Positions 28,289 to 37,737 are shown, counted from the stretch's first letter. The stretch: 64,000 nucleotides of DNA from Tolypothrix tenuis PCC 7101 (GCF_002368295.1 NZ_AP018248.1:186001-250000), one strand, 5' to 3'. A program made the numbers and translations. Notes: generated by a model from the letters alone, not told the origin.

Positions 28289-28573
28289 TCATCTAGCAGG
28301 ATTATGTAACCAAGTTTCTGTAACATTATCCCAACAAGCATCAACCCAAAGCTTTTGATTTTCATCCCAGTAGGATAATGTTGCTAGATCTACCATTGGA
28401 ATTTGAATCTCAATCTCTACTGCTGAGGCTAGCGGCCCTGAATCTGCAAAACTAAGTTTGTCATCAAGAATATCCATTATCCATCCTTGATATTCTTGCC
28501 CATTGGTTATTTTAAAATAGTGCTTTGTGCCAAACTCCCTAAATTCTTCTAGGATAACTTTTGCATTTTTCAT
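28289..28573 (-). CDS. Hypothetical protein
   Basis: 94 aa from the ATG; a GTG at 28600 would add nine residues. It is acidic and Trp-rich at the C-terminus (SYWDENQKLWVDACWDNVTE). The EYQGWIMDILDDKLSFADSG segment hints at a small beta-barrel fold. No signal peptide and no family are recognised. Confidence 0.5.
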   Translation of the reverse strand: MKNAKVILEEFREFGTKHYFKITNGQEYQGWIMDILDDKLSFADSGPLASAVEIEIQIPMVDLATLSYWDENQKLWVDACWDNVTETWLHNPAR

Positions 28574-28628
28574 CAAATTTATTTTCTTATCAATCACCAC
28601 CTTTTACTGAATTGATATTTTAAAACTT

Positions 28629-29630
28629 TTATTGCTTCGCTATCCAATCATCTAATTTAAAATCAGACTGGGCTAATTTTTGCGAGACTAAAAATTTCTT
28701 TGTTCCTTCTAAAAGTTGTACGCCTTGATTGGGTAAAGGTTCTACTGGGAATTGTGTGATGGGAAAAGAAGCTTTCACCACATCAAGAGGATATCCTGAT
28801 ACATCAGCATGAAACTTGTAGTAAGCCTCTGGGTTGGCTTGAATATCTTTCACAGATGCTTGTTTAATCTGATTCCACTTTTGCGGTAAATCTGGATGTT
28901 TAGCCAAAAAATCTTCTGTAGCTACCGTAACGCTAGTTCCGCGTAAGTCTGGGTGTTGAATTGCTTCATCAATCACGGGATAGCCTTTTGCTTTTAACAA
29001 TGGCCCGGTTCCCGTTGACGCTGCGATCGCAGCCACATCTCCCCGTTCTAATGCGGCTTGGGCTTCGCTTGGTAGCATATGGATAACTTTAACGCGATCG
29101 CTAATTCCAGCCTTTTGCAATAATCCAATTAAATAGCGATGCATATAAGAACCTTTAGAAGTCGCTACCTTCTGTCCTTGAAGTTCCGCGACAGAACCAG
29201 GGCCATTTTTCTTCGCCAATAACCAAGCATTTGTTCCTACTTGTTCTTGACCAATCAAGCGTGTGGGTAAACCTTTGGCTTTACCAACTAATGCAGGTGT
29301 ATCACCATAAATTCCTACATCCACTTCCCCAGCTACCAAGGCTTCATTCAAGTTCGGCCCATTAGGAAAATTCAGCGTTTTGATTTCTGTAATCCCTAAT
29401 TTTTGCAATTCTGGTAAAAGTTTACCTTGATGCATTGCCCAACCTGTCGGGCCAGTTGGTGTTTTTACTTTACCGTTAGTAATAAAACCTAAGCGCAATG
29501 TGGAAGTCTTAACTTCCGCCTTAGTTGTAGTTGTGGGATTGGGTACTGCTTGAGAAACAGTTTGATTAGAACTGCAAGCAGTAGTAAGAAATAATAAACT
29601 CGATACAGCTAGAGTTGGTAGTTTAAGCAT
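28629..29630 (-). CDS. Sulfonate-type ABC transporter substrate-binding lipoprotein
   Basis: 333 aa. The start at 29630 was preferred because the in-frame upstream residues come from a common intergenic repeat. A lipobox LTTAC makes it a lipoprotein of the periplasm. The SsuA/TauA-like periplasmic fold is seen in LRLGFITNG, GEVDVGIYGDTPALVGKA and LQGQKVATSKGSYMHRYL. No ATPase or permease gene is adjacent; SsuB and SsuC at 42.4 and 47.1 kb could serve it. The mature protein has three Met and only the lipidated Cys. Gene order with the ferredoxin and flavoprotein suggests one transcript. Confidence 0.8.
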   Translation of the reverse strand: MLKLPTLAVSSLLFLTTACSSNQTVSQAVPNPTTTTKAEVKTSTLRLGFITNGKVKTPTGPTGWAMHQGKLLPELQKLGITEIKTLNFPNGPNLNEALVAGEVDVGIYGDTPALVGKAKGLPTRLIGQEQVGTNAWLLAKKNGPGSVAELQGQKVATSKGSYMHRYLIGLLQKAGISDRVKVIHMLPSEAQAALERGDVAAIAASTGTGPLLKAKGYPVIDEAIQHPDLRGTSVTVATEDFLAKHPDLPQKWNQIKQASVKDIQANPEAYYKFHADVSGYPLDVVKASFPITQFPVEPLPNQGVQLLEGTKKFLVSQKLAQSDFKLDDWIAKQ

Positions 29631-29774
29631 GAAAAACGAACCGCAGAGACACGGAGAACGCAGAGAAGAGAACAAAATAAGTTAGTTGATGTGTGTATAT
29701 GAAAATCAAGAAGCCAGAGTCTATGTAAATTTTTGACTCTTGACCCTTGACTTTGGACTCATTTTGCAGACGTA

Positions 29775-30104
29775 CTATTTCATCTGCTTAAGAATTTGGT
29801 GTGTAGAATCTTCTTGGGCAGAGGAAATGCGATCGCGCCCCCAACCTACATTTCTTCGGTAGCTTCCCAAAAGTTCAGCCTCTTTCAGTAATGTTTCATC
29901 TACAGAATCCAGAGGATCAACTTGTGGGGCTACATATAAAGCATCCACCGGACAGTACAATTCACACATGAAACAAGTTTGACAATCACTCTGTCTAGCA
30001 ATTGTAGGTGGTGCATCAGGCACTCTATCAAAAACATTTGTCGGGCAAACATTCACGCAAATATTACATTGAATACACCGCGACGCACTAACTAACTCAA
30101 TCAT
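29775..30104 (-). CDS. Ferredoxin with two [4Fe-4S] cluster motifs
   Basis: 109 aa. Two classical motifs, CIQCNICVNVCP and CQTCFMCELYCP, lie within the first 60 residues. The C-terminal tail (GSYRRNVGWGRDR) resembles tails of ferredoxins paired with fumarate-reductase-like flavoproteins. The gene is between the flavoprotein and the sulfonate-binding lipoprotein on the same strand, so it most likely passes electrons to or from that flavoprotein. The arrangement recalls AprB/AprA of APS reductase, but the assignment is inference. Confidence 0.82.
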   Translation of the reverse strand: MIELVSASRCIQCNICVNVCPTNVFDRVPDAPPTIARQSDCQTCFMCELYCPVDALYVAPQVDPLDSVDETLLKEAELLGSYRRNVGWGRDRISSAQEDSTHQILKQMK

Positions 30105-30230
30105 ACGATTTTAGATTTTAGATTTTAGATTTTGGATTGAGAAATGAGGCGCATTGTTGAACTGACTTTGAGAGGATAATCTTGCATTCTTCTTTGCGCC
30201 TCTGCGCCTCTGCGTGAGAAAAACAGATAA

Positions 30231-31865
30231 CTAAGAAGACGCGCCTACCAATTCCTTCTCTATCCCCAATTCCTCACGTCGCACCCAGACTCGATCCAAA
30301 CCACCACTAACTAAATAGTGTTGCTGATGAACATCCATCTCTGGAAAATCTAGATGCTTGTGCATACCGCGAGTTTCTTTCCGTTCTAAAGCGCTGTTAT
30401 ACATCCATCGCGCTGTAGCAACCATTGCCGCAGCTTCCCGCATCTGAATAATATTTTGCTGATTTCCAGCTTGACTACTACGAATTTCTTGCCAGAGATG
30501 ATCTAATCTCTGCAATGATCCAGTTAAAGTTTGTTCTGTACGGAAAAGATTGCGATCGTAGGGGAAAACCTCAGCTTGGGTGGCTTGGATAACCTCTTCA
30601 GCTTTAATTTGATGTTGGCTACCACTAATCAATCCAGCTTCGCCAACGGCTTCTACAGGGCGCTGAGTTACCCCCTCTCCCAAACTTTGTGCGTATTCAG
30701 CCGCAGATTTACCAGCCCAGTAACCAGAAGAAATTGCCCAAGCTGCATTATGACTACCACCACCAGTAAAGCCACCACAAATTAATTCTCTGGTAGCTGC
30801 ATCACCAGCAGCGTAAAGTCCTGGGACGGATGCAGCACAGCTAGAATCAACAATCCGAATCCCACCTGTACCACGTACTGTTCCTTCTAAACGCAAGGTA
30901 ACGAGGAAACGTTGGTTAAAGGGATCAATCCCTGCGCGATCAAAAGGTAAGAAGAAATTCGGCTGTGCTTTCCGCATATTTGCCTGCATCTCTTCATTTG
31001 CTTTATCCAAAATGGCGTAAACAGGTTGCGTCAAAAGCGTTTGGGCAATTACTGAACGCCCTCTTTGAGAACCTGCACCAGATATAGGCGTGCCATCTTC
31101 GTATGTGAAAGTTGCCCAACTGTAAAACAGGGTTTTGGTAACCGAAGAAAAGGCGGGAGAGATGCCATATGCGTTAGAAAACTCCATCCCTGACATCTCT
31201 GCACCCGCTTCTGCTGCCATGAGGTATCCATCCCCAGTCAGGACATTGCAACCTAAGGCTTTACTTAAGAAAGCACAACCACCTGTTGCAATGATTACTC
31301 CACCTGCACGTACAACCCACTGCTTACCAGTCTGGCGGTTAATTCCAGTTGCCCCAGCAACGGCACCTTTTGCGTCTACTAATAATTGCAAGGCAGGGCT
31401 ATTGTCTAAAATTGTTACACCCACCCGCTTAATTTGCTTCCGCATCAGGCGCATATATTCTGGCCCCTGAAGACTGCGCCGATAGGGTTTACCCTCTTCA
31501 TCAACAGGAAAAGGATAACCCCACTCTGCTAATAGGTTGACGTTGGTATATGTCTGATCCAGTACCCGATCCATCCAGGTACGATTGGCTAAAAATCCCC
31601 CCAAGGCTTCGCGACTGGCTTTTGCAGCTTCTCTAGCTTCTGCATCAGGAGGTACATACCATACACCATTACCCGATGCTGCTGCACAACCACTCGTACC
31701 GCAGTAACCCTTATCGACTAAAACCACCTTGGCGCCAGCAGATGCAGCACTCCAAGCAGCCCACGTACCAGCTGGGCCACCGCCAATTACTAGAACATCT
31801 GTCTGTAAATTATGGTCAACATCAATGGTAGATGAATTCTGCGATCGCCAATGGGGACTACTCAT
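30231..31865 (-). CDS. FAD-dependent oxidoreductase, fumarate reductase/AprA-like
   Basis: 544 aa from ATG 31865, which has a GAGG ribosome-binding site; an ATG at 31922 is possible. N-terminal FAD motif VLVIGGGPAGTWAAWSAASA and conserved GGVIIATGGCAFLSKALGC and VPGLYAAGDAATRELICGG segments place it in the succinate dehydrogenase/fumarate reductase/APS reductase alpha superfamily. No signal peptide is seen. It is coupled with the 2[4Fe-4S] ferredoxin 126 bp downstream. Its Met content is normal, unlike several neighbours. Possible roles are redox steps on sulfur compounds, or on organic acids released from them; the substrate cannot be read from sequence. Confidence 0.8.
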   Translation of the reverse strand: MSSPHWRSQNSSTIDVDHNLQTDVLVIGGGPAGTWAAWSAASAGAKVVLVDKGYCGTSGCAAASGNGVWYVPPDAEAREAAKASREALGGFLANRTWMDRVLDQTYTNVNLLAEWGYPFPVDEEGKPYRRSLQGPEYMRLMRKQIKRVGVTILDNSPALQLLVDAKGAVAGATGINRQTGKQWVVRAGGVIIATGGCAFLSKALGCNVLTGDGYLMAAEAGAEMSGMEFSNAYGISPAFSSVTKTLFYSWATFTYEDGTPISGAGSQRGRSVIAQTLLTQPVYAILDKANEEMQANMRKAQPNFFLPFDRAGIDPFNQRFLVTLRLEGTVRGTGGIRIVDSSCAASVPGLYAAGDAATRELICGGFTGGGSHNAAWAISSGYWAGKSAAEYAQSLGEGVTQRPVEAVGEAGLISGSQHQIKAEEVIQATQAEVFPYDRNLFRTEQTLTGSLQRLDHLWQEIRSSQAGNQQNIIQMREAAAMVATARWMYNSALERKETRGMHKHLDFPEMDVHQQHYLVSGGLDRVWVRREELGIEKELVGASS

Positions 31866-32008
31866 TGAATTCCTCGCCTCAATATTTAGCTTATGAACTA
31901 AAAAACTTAGATAATCATGCAATAAATATGCCAGTTGCTAACTGCAATGATGTTCATTAGAACAGTTAATCTATGCATATTGTTGTAGCACTGGCATTTA
32001 CAATACCA

Positions 32009-32020
32009 TAAATTACGGTT
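32009..32020 (-). promoter_or_regulatory. Candidate island motif, site 2 (AACCGTAATTTA)
   Basis: Lies about 144 bp upstream of the flavoprotein start on the same strand. It extends to AACCGTAATTTATGG, closely matching the site at 36097-36108 (TACCGTAGTTTATGG). Confidence 0.35.
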
Positions 32021-32272
32021 AGTCGGTCAAGTTACAGTATTTATTTTCAATAAAAGCCTTGCATAATTTTTTATAAAAATCAAGAGGGTGTTTTGATCAA
32101 ACTTCAAATCCTCAATAAAAAGCAGAGTTTTTTAAGAAGAATCCCATAAAATTACTGCTTAAAATCGTAGATTTATCCTAAAATCTGCCTATTATCGGTT
32201 TTTTATGATTTTGCGTAAAAAATTAAATATAAGTTGAAAATTATAAAATTTTATAAAAAGTTTATTGTGTGG

Positions 32273-32327
32273 TAGGCACTTTAGTGCTCACCTTAATAGG
32301 TTCTAAGCACTAAAGCGCTTACTACAG
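32273..32327. repeat. GCACTTTAGTGC-type palindromic repeat pair
   Basis: GTAGGCACTTTAGTGCTCACC and TAAGCACTAAAGCGCTTACTA halves form a hairpin-like pair common between Nostocales genes. The rest of 31866-32450 is AT-rich, with no gene seen apart from the candidate motif at 32009. Confidence 0.55.
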
Positions 32328-32450
32328 GTTTGTAGACAATCCCAAAAATTAAATTATCCAATCAGTGAGAGCAAAGACAATAATCAGATTTTTCCTCCTC
32401 TGCTTCCTCCGCTAACCCAACGAAGAGATAATTTATTTTTTAGTCCCCAA

Positions 32451-33491
32451 TTATGGTGCTGGATTGGGATAACTTGTATGAACTGCGTCTAACTCTGCTA
32501 AAATCTCTGGGTTAAGAACTACATTTACACTTTCAATATTTTCTTGTAGTTGTTGTAGCGTTGTAGCACCAATAATTGTACTACTCACAAACCAGCGACT
32601 CCGCACAAAAGCTAAAGCTAATTGAGCAGGTGTTAAATTATGTTTTTTGGCAATTTCCGCATAAGCGGCGACAGCTTCATTGACATTTTGTTTGAGATAA
32701 CGTTGTCCAAAACCTGGAAATAAAGTTATGCGAGTATTTCCGGGGTTGCTATTTTCTATATACTTGCCTGTTAACAAACCAAATCCTAGCGGACTGTAGG
32801 CGAGTAAACCAACATTTGTGTAATGCGAAACTTCTGCTAAAGCGGAATCAAAAACGCGATTTAGCAAGTTATAAGCATTTTGAATTGAGACTACTTTAGG
32901 TAATCCCAACTTTTTCGCAGCATGAACAAATTTAGTTACCCCCCAAGGAGTTTCATTACTCAAACCTATATAGCGGACTTTACCGGCTTTGATAACTTCT
33001 GCAAAGGCTGCTAATTGCTCAGAAATCTTCACAGTTTCCCGTTCTAACTCTGGTTTATACTCTGTTTGACCAAAAGTTGGAACATAGCGATCGGGCCAAT
33101 GAATCTGGTACAAATCGATATAATCTGTTTGCAAGCGCCTCAAACTATCATCTACCGCTTGCTGAATATTCTTACTATCAATTTTGATATTTCCGTCCCG
33201 CAGCCATTTAAATGGACGACCGGGCCCAGCAATTTTAGTAGCAACAATTAGTTGATCCCGTTGCTGTTTTCTCAACCATTCGCCAATATAAGCTTCTGTT
33301 TTCCCTTGAGTTTCGCCACGAGGTGGTACTGGGTACATTTCCGCAGTATCAATAAAGTTCACCCCTTGAGCAATAGCATAATCTAATTGCTGATGGGCTT
33401 CTTCAATAGTATTTTGATGCCCATAAGTCATGGTTCCCAAACAAATTTCGGAAACTTTTAAATCACTTTCGCCGAGTTTGTTGTATTTCAT
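32451..33491 (-). CDS. Aldo-keto reductase, Tas-like
   Basis: 346 aa, the same length as E. coli Tas. Catalytic Tyr lies in DTAEMYPVPPRGETQG, Lys in LIVATKIAGP and His in YQIHWPDRY. It is a cytoplasmic NADP(H)-dependent reductase with a broad carbonyl substrate range. It has only two internal Met and one Cys, all within the first ~55 residues, so the protein is unusually sulfur-poor. It is divergent from the sulfur-poor porin gene across a 679-bp intergenic region. Confidence 0.87.
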   Translation of the reverse strand: MKYNKLGESDLKVSEICLGTMTYGHQNTIEEAHQQLDYAIAQGVNFIDTAEMYPVPPRGETQGKTEAYIGEWLRKQQRDQLIVATKIAGPGRPFKWLRDGNIKIDSKNIQQAVDDSLRRLQTDYIDLYQIHWPDRYVPTFGQTEYKPELERETVKISEQLAAFAEVIKAGKVRYIGLSNETPWGVTKFVHAAKKLGLPKVVSIQNAYNLLNRVFDSALAEVSHYTNVGLLAYSPLGFGLLTGKYIENSNPGNTRITLFPGFGQRYLKQNVNEAVAAYAEIAKKHNLTPAQLALAFVRSRWFVSSTIIGATTLQQLQENIESVNVVLNPEILAELDAVHTSYPNPAP

Positions 33492-34170
33492 AATTTCTGC
33501 ATCAATTCTCTTAATTACTTTTACAGCAGATTATCAGGTACATGAGGTACCACAATTAAATTCATATATCAATCTTGTGGTGCGGGTATCCTAACCGCTA
33601 CAGGTGTACCTTGTAAGAGATAAAATCTGCTGGATTTCACCAAAAGTCAAACCATTAAATAATTTGGGATTTTAGATTTGCTATTTTTGGCTTATCCCAT
33701 ACATAAGATTTGGGAAAAATCTTAAAATACTATTAATTTACCGGGTTGCCGGAGTTAACACCAAAAAAGTATACTACCAGACATTAATCATAGAAACAAG
33801 TTTATTTTGGGAATTTTAAAAAAATAGAGAGTATGTAACTAAAAATACTCATTCTCTACAGTTTTTCTGAAATACTGGTATCCTGTAATATTAATTCTAC
33901 TATAATTCGACCAAATTACCGGACTTTAATCGCGACAGGTAATTTGGTAGTAGCTACAAAGTTATTTTCTCTCTCTGAATTTTGTACTTAGAAGAGAAAA
34001 ATTGTGACGGAGATTTGTAACTCACTCTCCAGCTTTTATCTGGAGTCTGAAAGATAATGACACTGCCAACTTCAAGCATAAAATTTCAAAAAAATTTAAC
34101 TAAGTTATTTGCTTGATGTCTTTGGCAGTACAGAGGATTTGTCCTAGATCGAATTGTTTGTTCAATCAAA
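33492..34170. promoter_or_regulatory. Divergent regulatory region between Tas-like and porin genes
   Basis: 679 bp with no gene. It contains the inverted repeat ACCAAATTACC/GGTAATTTGGT (33910-33948) described separately. A related TTTACCGGGTTGCCGGAGTT stretch lies near 33738-33757. It probably holds promoters for both flanking genes. Confidence 0.5.
33910..33948 (+). promoter_or_regulatory. Inverted repeat operator candidate with island motif, site 3
   Basis: A perfect 11-bp inverted repeat, ACCAAATTACC ... GGTAATTTGGT, with a 17-bp spacer. Its left arm runs into TACCGGACTTTA (33917-33928), a variant of the island motif. The block GACCAAATTACCG resembles GACCAAAATACCG upstream of ssuB (42073-42085). 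It lies about 220 bp before the porin ATG; an operator or an RNA hairpin is possible. Confidence 0.45.
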
Positions 34171-36003
34171 ATGAAAAAAATTTTTGGGAATTTATTGCTG
34201 ACCTTACCAACGTTTGTAGTGCTGCTGTTATTGGCAACTAGCGCGAAAACTCTTGCTCAAGAAGTTCCTGCTCAAAAAGAAGTAGAAACTTCATTAACTA
34301 AATTACCATCTGTAAATAAAACTGTGCTTGAGGCTAATTTAACAGCCTCAGCTACTACAGAGACTCAGACAGAATCAAAACCATCTGTCATGGAGACAAC
34401 ACCTTTGAGTCCCATTGCACAAGTTCCAGTTATACAGCCTACAACCTCAACACCAAATAGCGATTTAGGACAAGTCACTTCTGTCTCGCAACTATCTGAT
34501 GTTCAGCCTACCGATTGGGCATTCCAGGCGCTACAGTCTTTAGTTGAGCGTTATGGGGTAATTGCTGGCTATCCCGATGGCACATTTAAAGGGAACCGCG
34601 CCCTCACAAGATATGAATTTGCGGCTGGTTTAAATGCAGCACTTGACCGCCTCAACGAATTGATTGCAACTAGTACTGCTGATTTAGTGAAGCGAGAAGA
34701 CTTAAATACCCTGCAAAAGCTGCAAGAACAATTTTCTGCCGAACTTGCAACTTTACGAGGACGAGTAGACTCTCTCGAAGCGCGTTCTGCTAAGTTAGAA
34801 GCCACTCAATTTTCTACAACTACCAAACTGCAAGGTTTAGCACAATTCTTTCTCGCTGATACCTTTGGTAATCGTGTCGGTACAAACAGAGATAATACCA
34901 ATACTTTTTTAGGCTATCGTGCAACCCTCGCTCTACAAACAAGCTTTACTGGCAAAGACCAGCTGACAACTAGTTTAACAGCATCTAACTTTGTGGCTTT
35001 AGGCGGTGCGACTTCTGTTGGTGGTACACCGTTAACCGGAACTAACCAAACCCGGTTTAATACAGAACGCAGCACTGGTTATGCAGCAGACAGTAATCTT
35101 TATCTTGATAGATTGTTCTATCGCTTTCCATTCGGGAAAAACACTACTGTCTGGGTAGGTGCGAGGGCACTGCAACCTGTAACTTTTGCCCCTACTCTTA
35201 ATCCTTTAGTTGGTAACGCCCAAACTGGAACCCTCTCACGATTTGGACTTTTCAACCCTGTAATTTACCGACCAGGTTTTGACGGCGCTGGTTTAGCTTT
35301 TGCCCATAAATTTAGCAATCAACTCCAATTCAATGCAGGTTACATCGTAGATGATGCTCTAGGTAGTAATCCTGGAGGGAACGCCACTAATGCAGGTGGA
35401 TTGTTTGGTAATGCTTATGAAGCACTAGCACAGTTAACTTTTACCCCTAGCCGCAGTCTAGATATTAGTTTCGCCTACGCTCGTAAATACTTCCCCACTC
35501 CGGTGTCTCCTGGCCCCAACGGTACAGTAGTTGTTGCGCCTGGTTCTGGTTATAACATCACTGGTGGTACAGGTACTGCTAACGCTGCTCGTCCTTTTGC
35601 TTTAGCACCCACATCCTCCGATAACTTTGGGGTGCAAGTTAACTGGAAAGCTAGTCGTGCTTTCCATATAGGTGGCTGGTTTGGTTATACACAAGCCCAT
35701 CAAGAAGGCACTAGTAATGATGCAACCATCATTAACGCCGCGCTAACTCTGGCGCTTCCAGATTTAGGTAAAAAAGGTAATTTGGCTGGGTTTGTCTTTG
35801 GTATCCCACCAAAAGTTACTAGTAATGATGTAGCTGCTCGCAGAGATAACGATACCTCTTTTCATATAGAGGGTTTTTATACCTATAGATTCAATGACAA
35901 CATTAGTGTGACACCAACTTTGTTTGTCATTACTAATCCAGAAGCTAATGCTAATAACGATCTAATTTGGGTAGGTGCTCTGCGTACTACTTTCACTTTC
36001 TAA
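34171..36003 (+). CDS. SLH-OprB family outer-membrane porin, sulfur-poor
   Basis: 610 aa. A signal peptide ends near KTLAQ. Then come an SLH domain (~100-165, SQLSDVQPTDWAFQALQSLV), which anchors to peptidoglycan-linked polymer, a coiled coil (~170-215) and an OprB-type beta-barrel ending in Phe (LRTTFTF). Cyanobacterial porins of this type usually read YGCIAGYP, RAMTRYEF and NACLDR in the SLH domain; here these are YGVIAGYP, RALTRYEF and NAALDR. The whole protein has one internal Met and no Cys. It is likely a porin used under sulfur limitation, passing small solutes such as sulfonates; that role is inference from composition and neighbours. Confidence 0.9.
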   Translation: MKKIFGNLLLTLPTFVVLLLLATSAKTLAQEVPAQKEVETSLTKLPSVNKTVLEANLTASATTETQTESKPSVMETTPLSPIAQVPVIQPTTSTPNSDLGQVTSVSQLSDVQPTDWAFQALQSLVERYGVIAGYPDGTFKGNRALTRYEFAAGLNAALDRLNELIATSTADLVKREDLNTLQKLQEQFSAELATLRGRVDSLEARSAKLEATQFSTTTKLQGLAQFFLADTFGNRVGTNRDNTNTFLGYRATLALQTSFTGKDQLTTSLTASNFVALGGATSVGGTPLTGTNQTRFNTERSTGYAADSNLYLDRLFYRFPFGKNTTVWVGARALQPVTFAPTLNPLVGNAQTGTLSRFGLFNPVIYRPGFDGAGLAFAHKFSNQLQFNAGYIVDDALGSNPGGNATNAGGLFGNAYEALAQLTFTPSRSLDISFAYARKYFPTPVSPGPNGTVVVAPGSGYNITGGTGTANAARPFALAPTSSDNFGVQVNWKASRAFHIGGWFGYTQAHQEGTSNDATIINAALTLALPDLGKKGNLAGFVFGIPPKVTSNDVAARRDNDTSFHIEGFYTYRFNDNISVTPTLFVITNPEANANNDLIWVGALRTTFTF

Positions 36004-36096
36004 GCAAAATCACCCGATTTTGTATTAACAGTTTTAACTAAGTATTCATCTCGAATAATCTTACCTATTCAATGTGCGATCGCAGTTTTATCTCCA

Positions 36097-36108
36097 TAAA
36101 CTACGGTA
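36097..36108 (-). promoter_or_regulatory. Candidate island motif, site 4 (TACCGTAGTTTA)
   Basis: A full match to the 12-bp consensus on the minus strand, 50 bp upstream of the sulfonate-binding lipoprotein gene at 36158, where an activator or repressor site would be expected. Confidence 0.4.
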
Positions 36109-36157
36109 ACTTGATTAACTTAATGTATAATCAAGGATCTCAGATAGGTAAATTCTG

Positions 36158-37255
36158 ATGATGAGTTCGATTTTTCAGCGTTTGTTCGCCGGATTGAAGA
36201 TATTCCGATTCACTCAATTTGCGCGTCAAAATAGTATCTTTTCCCTTGTGCGTCTTCCGGTGGCTGGGGCTTTTATTGCTAGCTTATGTCTCAGCCTTTT
36301 ATTTTCATCTTGCACAGCTAATAATGGCAGCAATAATACTACTTCTGCTAATAATTCTAATCAACCTAAAACATCTGTAGTCAAGTTTGGCTATCAAAAA
36401 TCAGCAATTCTTCTCAAAAGTAAAGGCGTTTTAGAAAAGCGGTTACAACCTCAAGGTGTTTCTGTACAGTGGATAGAATTTCCTGCTGGGCCACAGCTTT
36501 TAGAAGCAATGAATGTTGGTAGTATTGATTTTGGTCATACCGGAGAATCACCACCAATCTTTGCCCAAGCTGCGGGTGCATCATTAACATACATTGCGGG
36601 AATTGCGCCTAGCCCTGCTGGTCAAGCTATTCTGGTTCCGCCAGATTCTCCGATTAAAACTGTCACTGACTTGAAGGGCAAAAAAATTGCTTTTCAAAAA
36701 GGTTCCAGCGCGCATTATATGTTGTTGCAAGTTTTAGAAAAATTTGGCTTGAAATACAGTGATATTCAACCAATATATCTACCACCTGCTGATGCAAGAG
36801 CAGCATTAGTTAAAGGAAGTTTAGACGCTTGGGTAATTTGGGACCCATTTTATGCTGCAGCAGAGAAAGCAATTAATGCTCGTGTTTTGATTGATGGCAC
36901 AGAAGTGAACAAGCAAGGAGGATATTACCTAGCTAGTCGCAAATTTGCTACCGAAAACCCCGAAATCATTAAGTCAATTTTAGAGGAAATTAAAACTCTT
37001 GAAGACTGGTCAGATAAACATCGGGATGAAGTAGCAGCTACACTATCACCTGTGTTAGGCATTGATTTAGAAACAATGCAAAAAGCTACACAACGGAAGA
37101 AATTCGGTGTTGTGCCTATTGATAGCAATTTAATTGCCATACAGCAGAAAGTTGCTGATAAATTCTATGAATTGAAATTGATTCCTAAACAAATTGATGT
37201 GAAGGAAGCAATGCTTTCACCAGAACAATATGCAGCCTTTTCACCAAAGCTATAG
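36158..37255 (+). CDS. Aliphatic sulfonate ABC transporter substrate-binding lipoprotein (SsuA-like)
   Basis: 365 aa. The extended N-terminus ends in a hydrophobic stretch with lipobox LLFSSC (~52), then a low-complexity Asn/Ser/Thr linker. SsuA/NrtA-fold landmarks are VVKFGYQKSAILLKSKGVLE, EFPAGPQLLEAMNVGSIDFG, TGESPPIFAQAAG and LKGKKIAFQKGSSAHYMLL. It delivers organosulfonates such as alkanesulfonates to an ABC permease. It is paralogous to the protein at 43999 but keeps more Met (four in the mature part). A strong terminator follows at 37308. Confidence 0.88.
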   Translation: MMSSIFQRLFAGLKIFRFTQFARQNSIFSLVRLPVAGAFIASLCLSLLFSSCTANNGSNNTTSANNSNQPKTSVVKFGYQKSAILLKSKGVLEKRLQPQGVSVQWIEFPAGPQLLEAMNVGSIDFGHTGESPPIFAQAAGASLTYIAGIAPSPAGQAILVPPDSPIKTVTDLKGKKIAFQKGSSAHYMLLQVLEKFGLKYSDIQPIYLPPADARAALVKGSLDAWVIWDPFYAAAEKAINARVLIDGTEVNKQGGYYLASRKFATENPEIIKSILEEIKTLEDWSDKHRDEVAATLSPVLGIDLETMQKATQRKKFGVVPIDSNLIAIQQKVADKFYELKLIPKQIDVKEAMLSPEQYAAFSPKL

Positions 37256-37307
37256 GTATGGCTAATATATAGCAATCCTATTTAATTGGTGACATTTTGT
37301 GCTGCTC

Positions 37308-37348
37308 AGATCCCCGACTTTTTACAAAAAGTCGGGGATCTATCTTTT
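37308..37348 (+). terminator. Rho-independent terminator
   Basis: A 16-bp perfect stem (AGATCCCCGACTTTTT/AAAAAGTCGGGGATCT) with a 2-nt loop, followed by TATCTTTTTAT. It ends the transcript of the sulfonate-binding lipoprotein. Confidence 0.85.
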
Positions 37349-37390
37349 TATGTTGAACTTGAGAAATTGATGTGTAAAATACTTGATTTC

Positions 37391-37402
37391 TACCGTTGTT
37401 TA
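37391..37402 (+). promoter_or_regulatory. Candidate island motif, site 5 (TACCGTTGTTTA)
   Basis: Continues as TACCGTTGTTTATGAG, similar to sites at 36097 and 32009. It lies after the terminator and about 335 bp before the haloperoxidase-like gene. A reverse relative (ATACGGTAAAT) lies at 37427-37437. The rest of the gap shows only a four-fold ATTACGA direct repeat near 37666-37697. Confidence 0.35.
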
Positions 37403-37737
37403 TGAGAAAGTCTGAATTAAGATAAATACGGTAAATCGATAGATTTTAAGTAATTAATGTTGAGCTAAGAAAGCATACTATTTGTCGCTCTAGATTCGGG
37501 ACTATGCATTAGTCCTAACAACATACTATAGACAGTCATGCGTTCCGTTAGGTTGCCGCAGGCATCGCACTTTTCACAACAGCATTAAGTGCCTACATGA
37601 TGGTTAAAAAATCCTAGTACATTGTTATGGCAATCAGTTGAGTCAAGGCTCACAAAAGTTTTTCAATTACGAATTACGAATTACGAATTACGAATTAGTA
37701 ATTATCTCGACGATTTTTTTATCAGTGGAGACATCTT

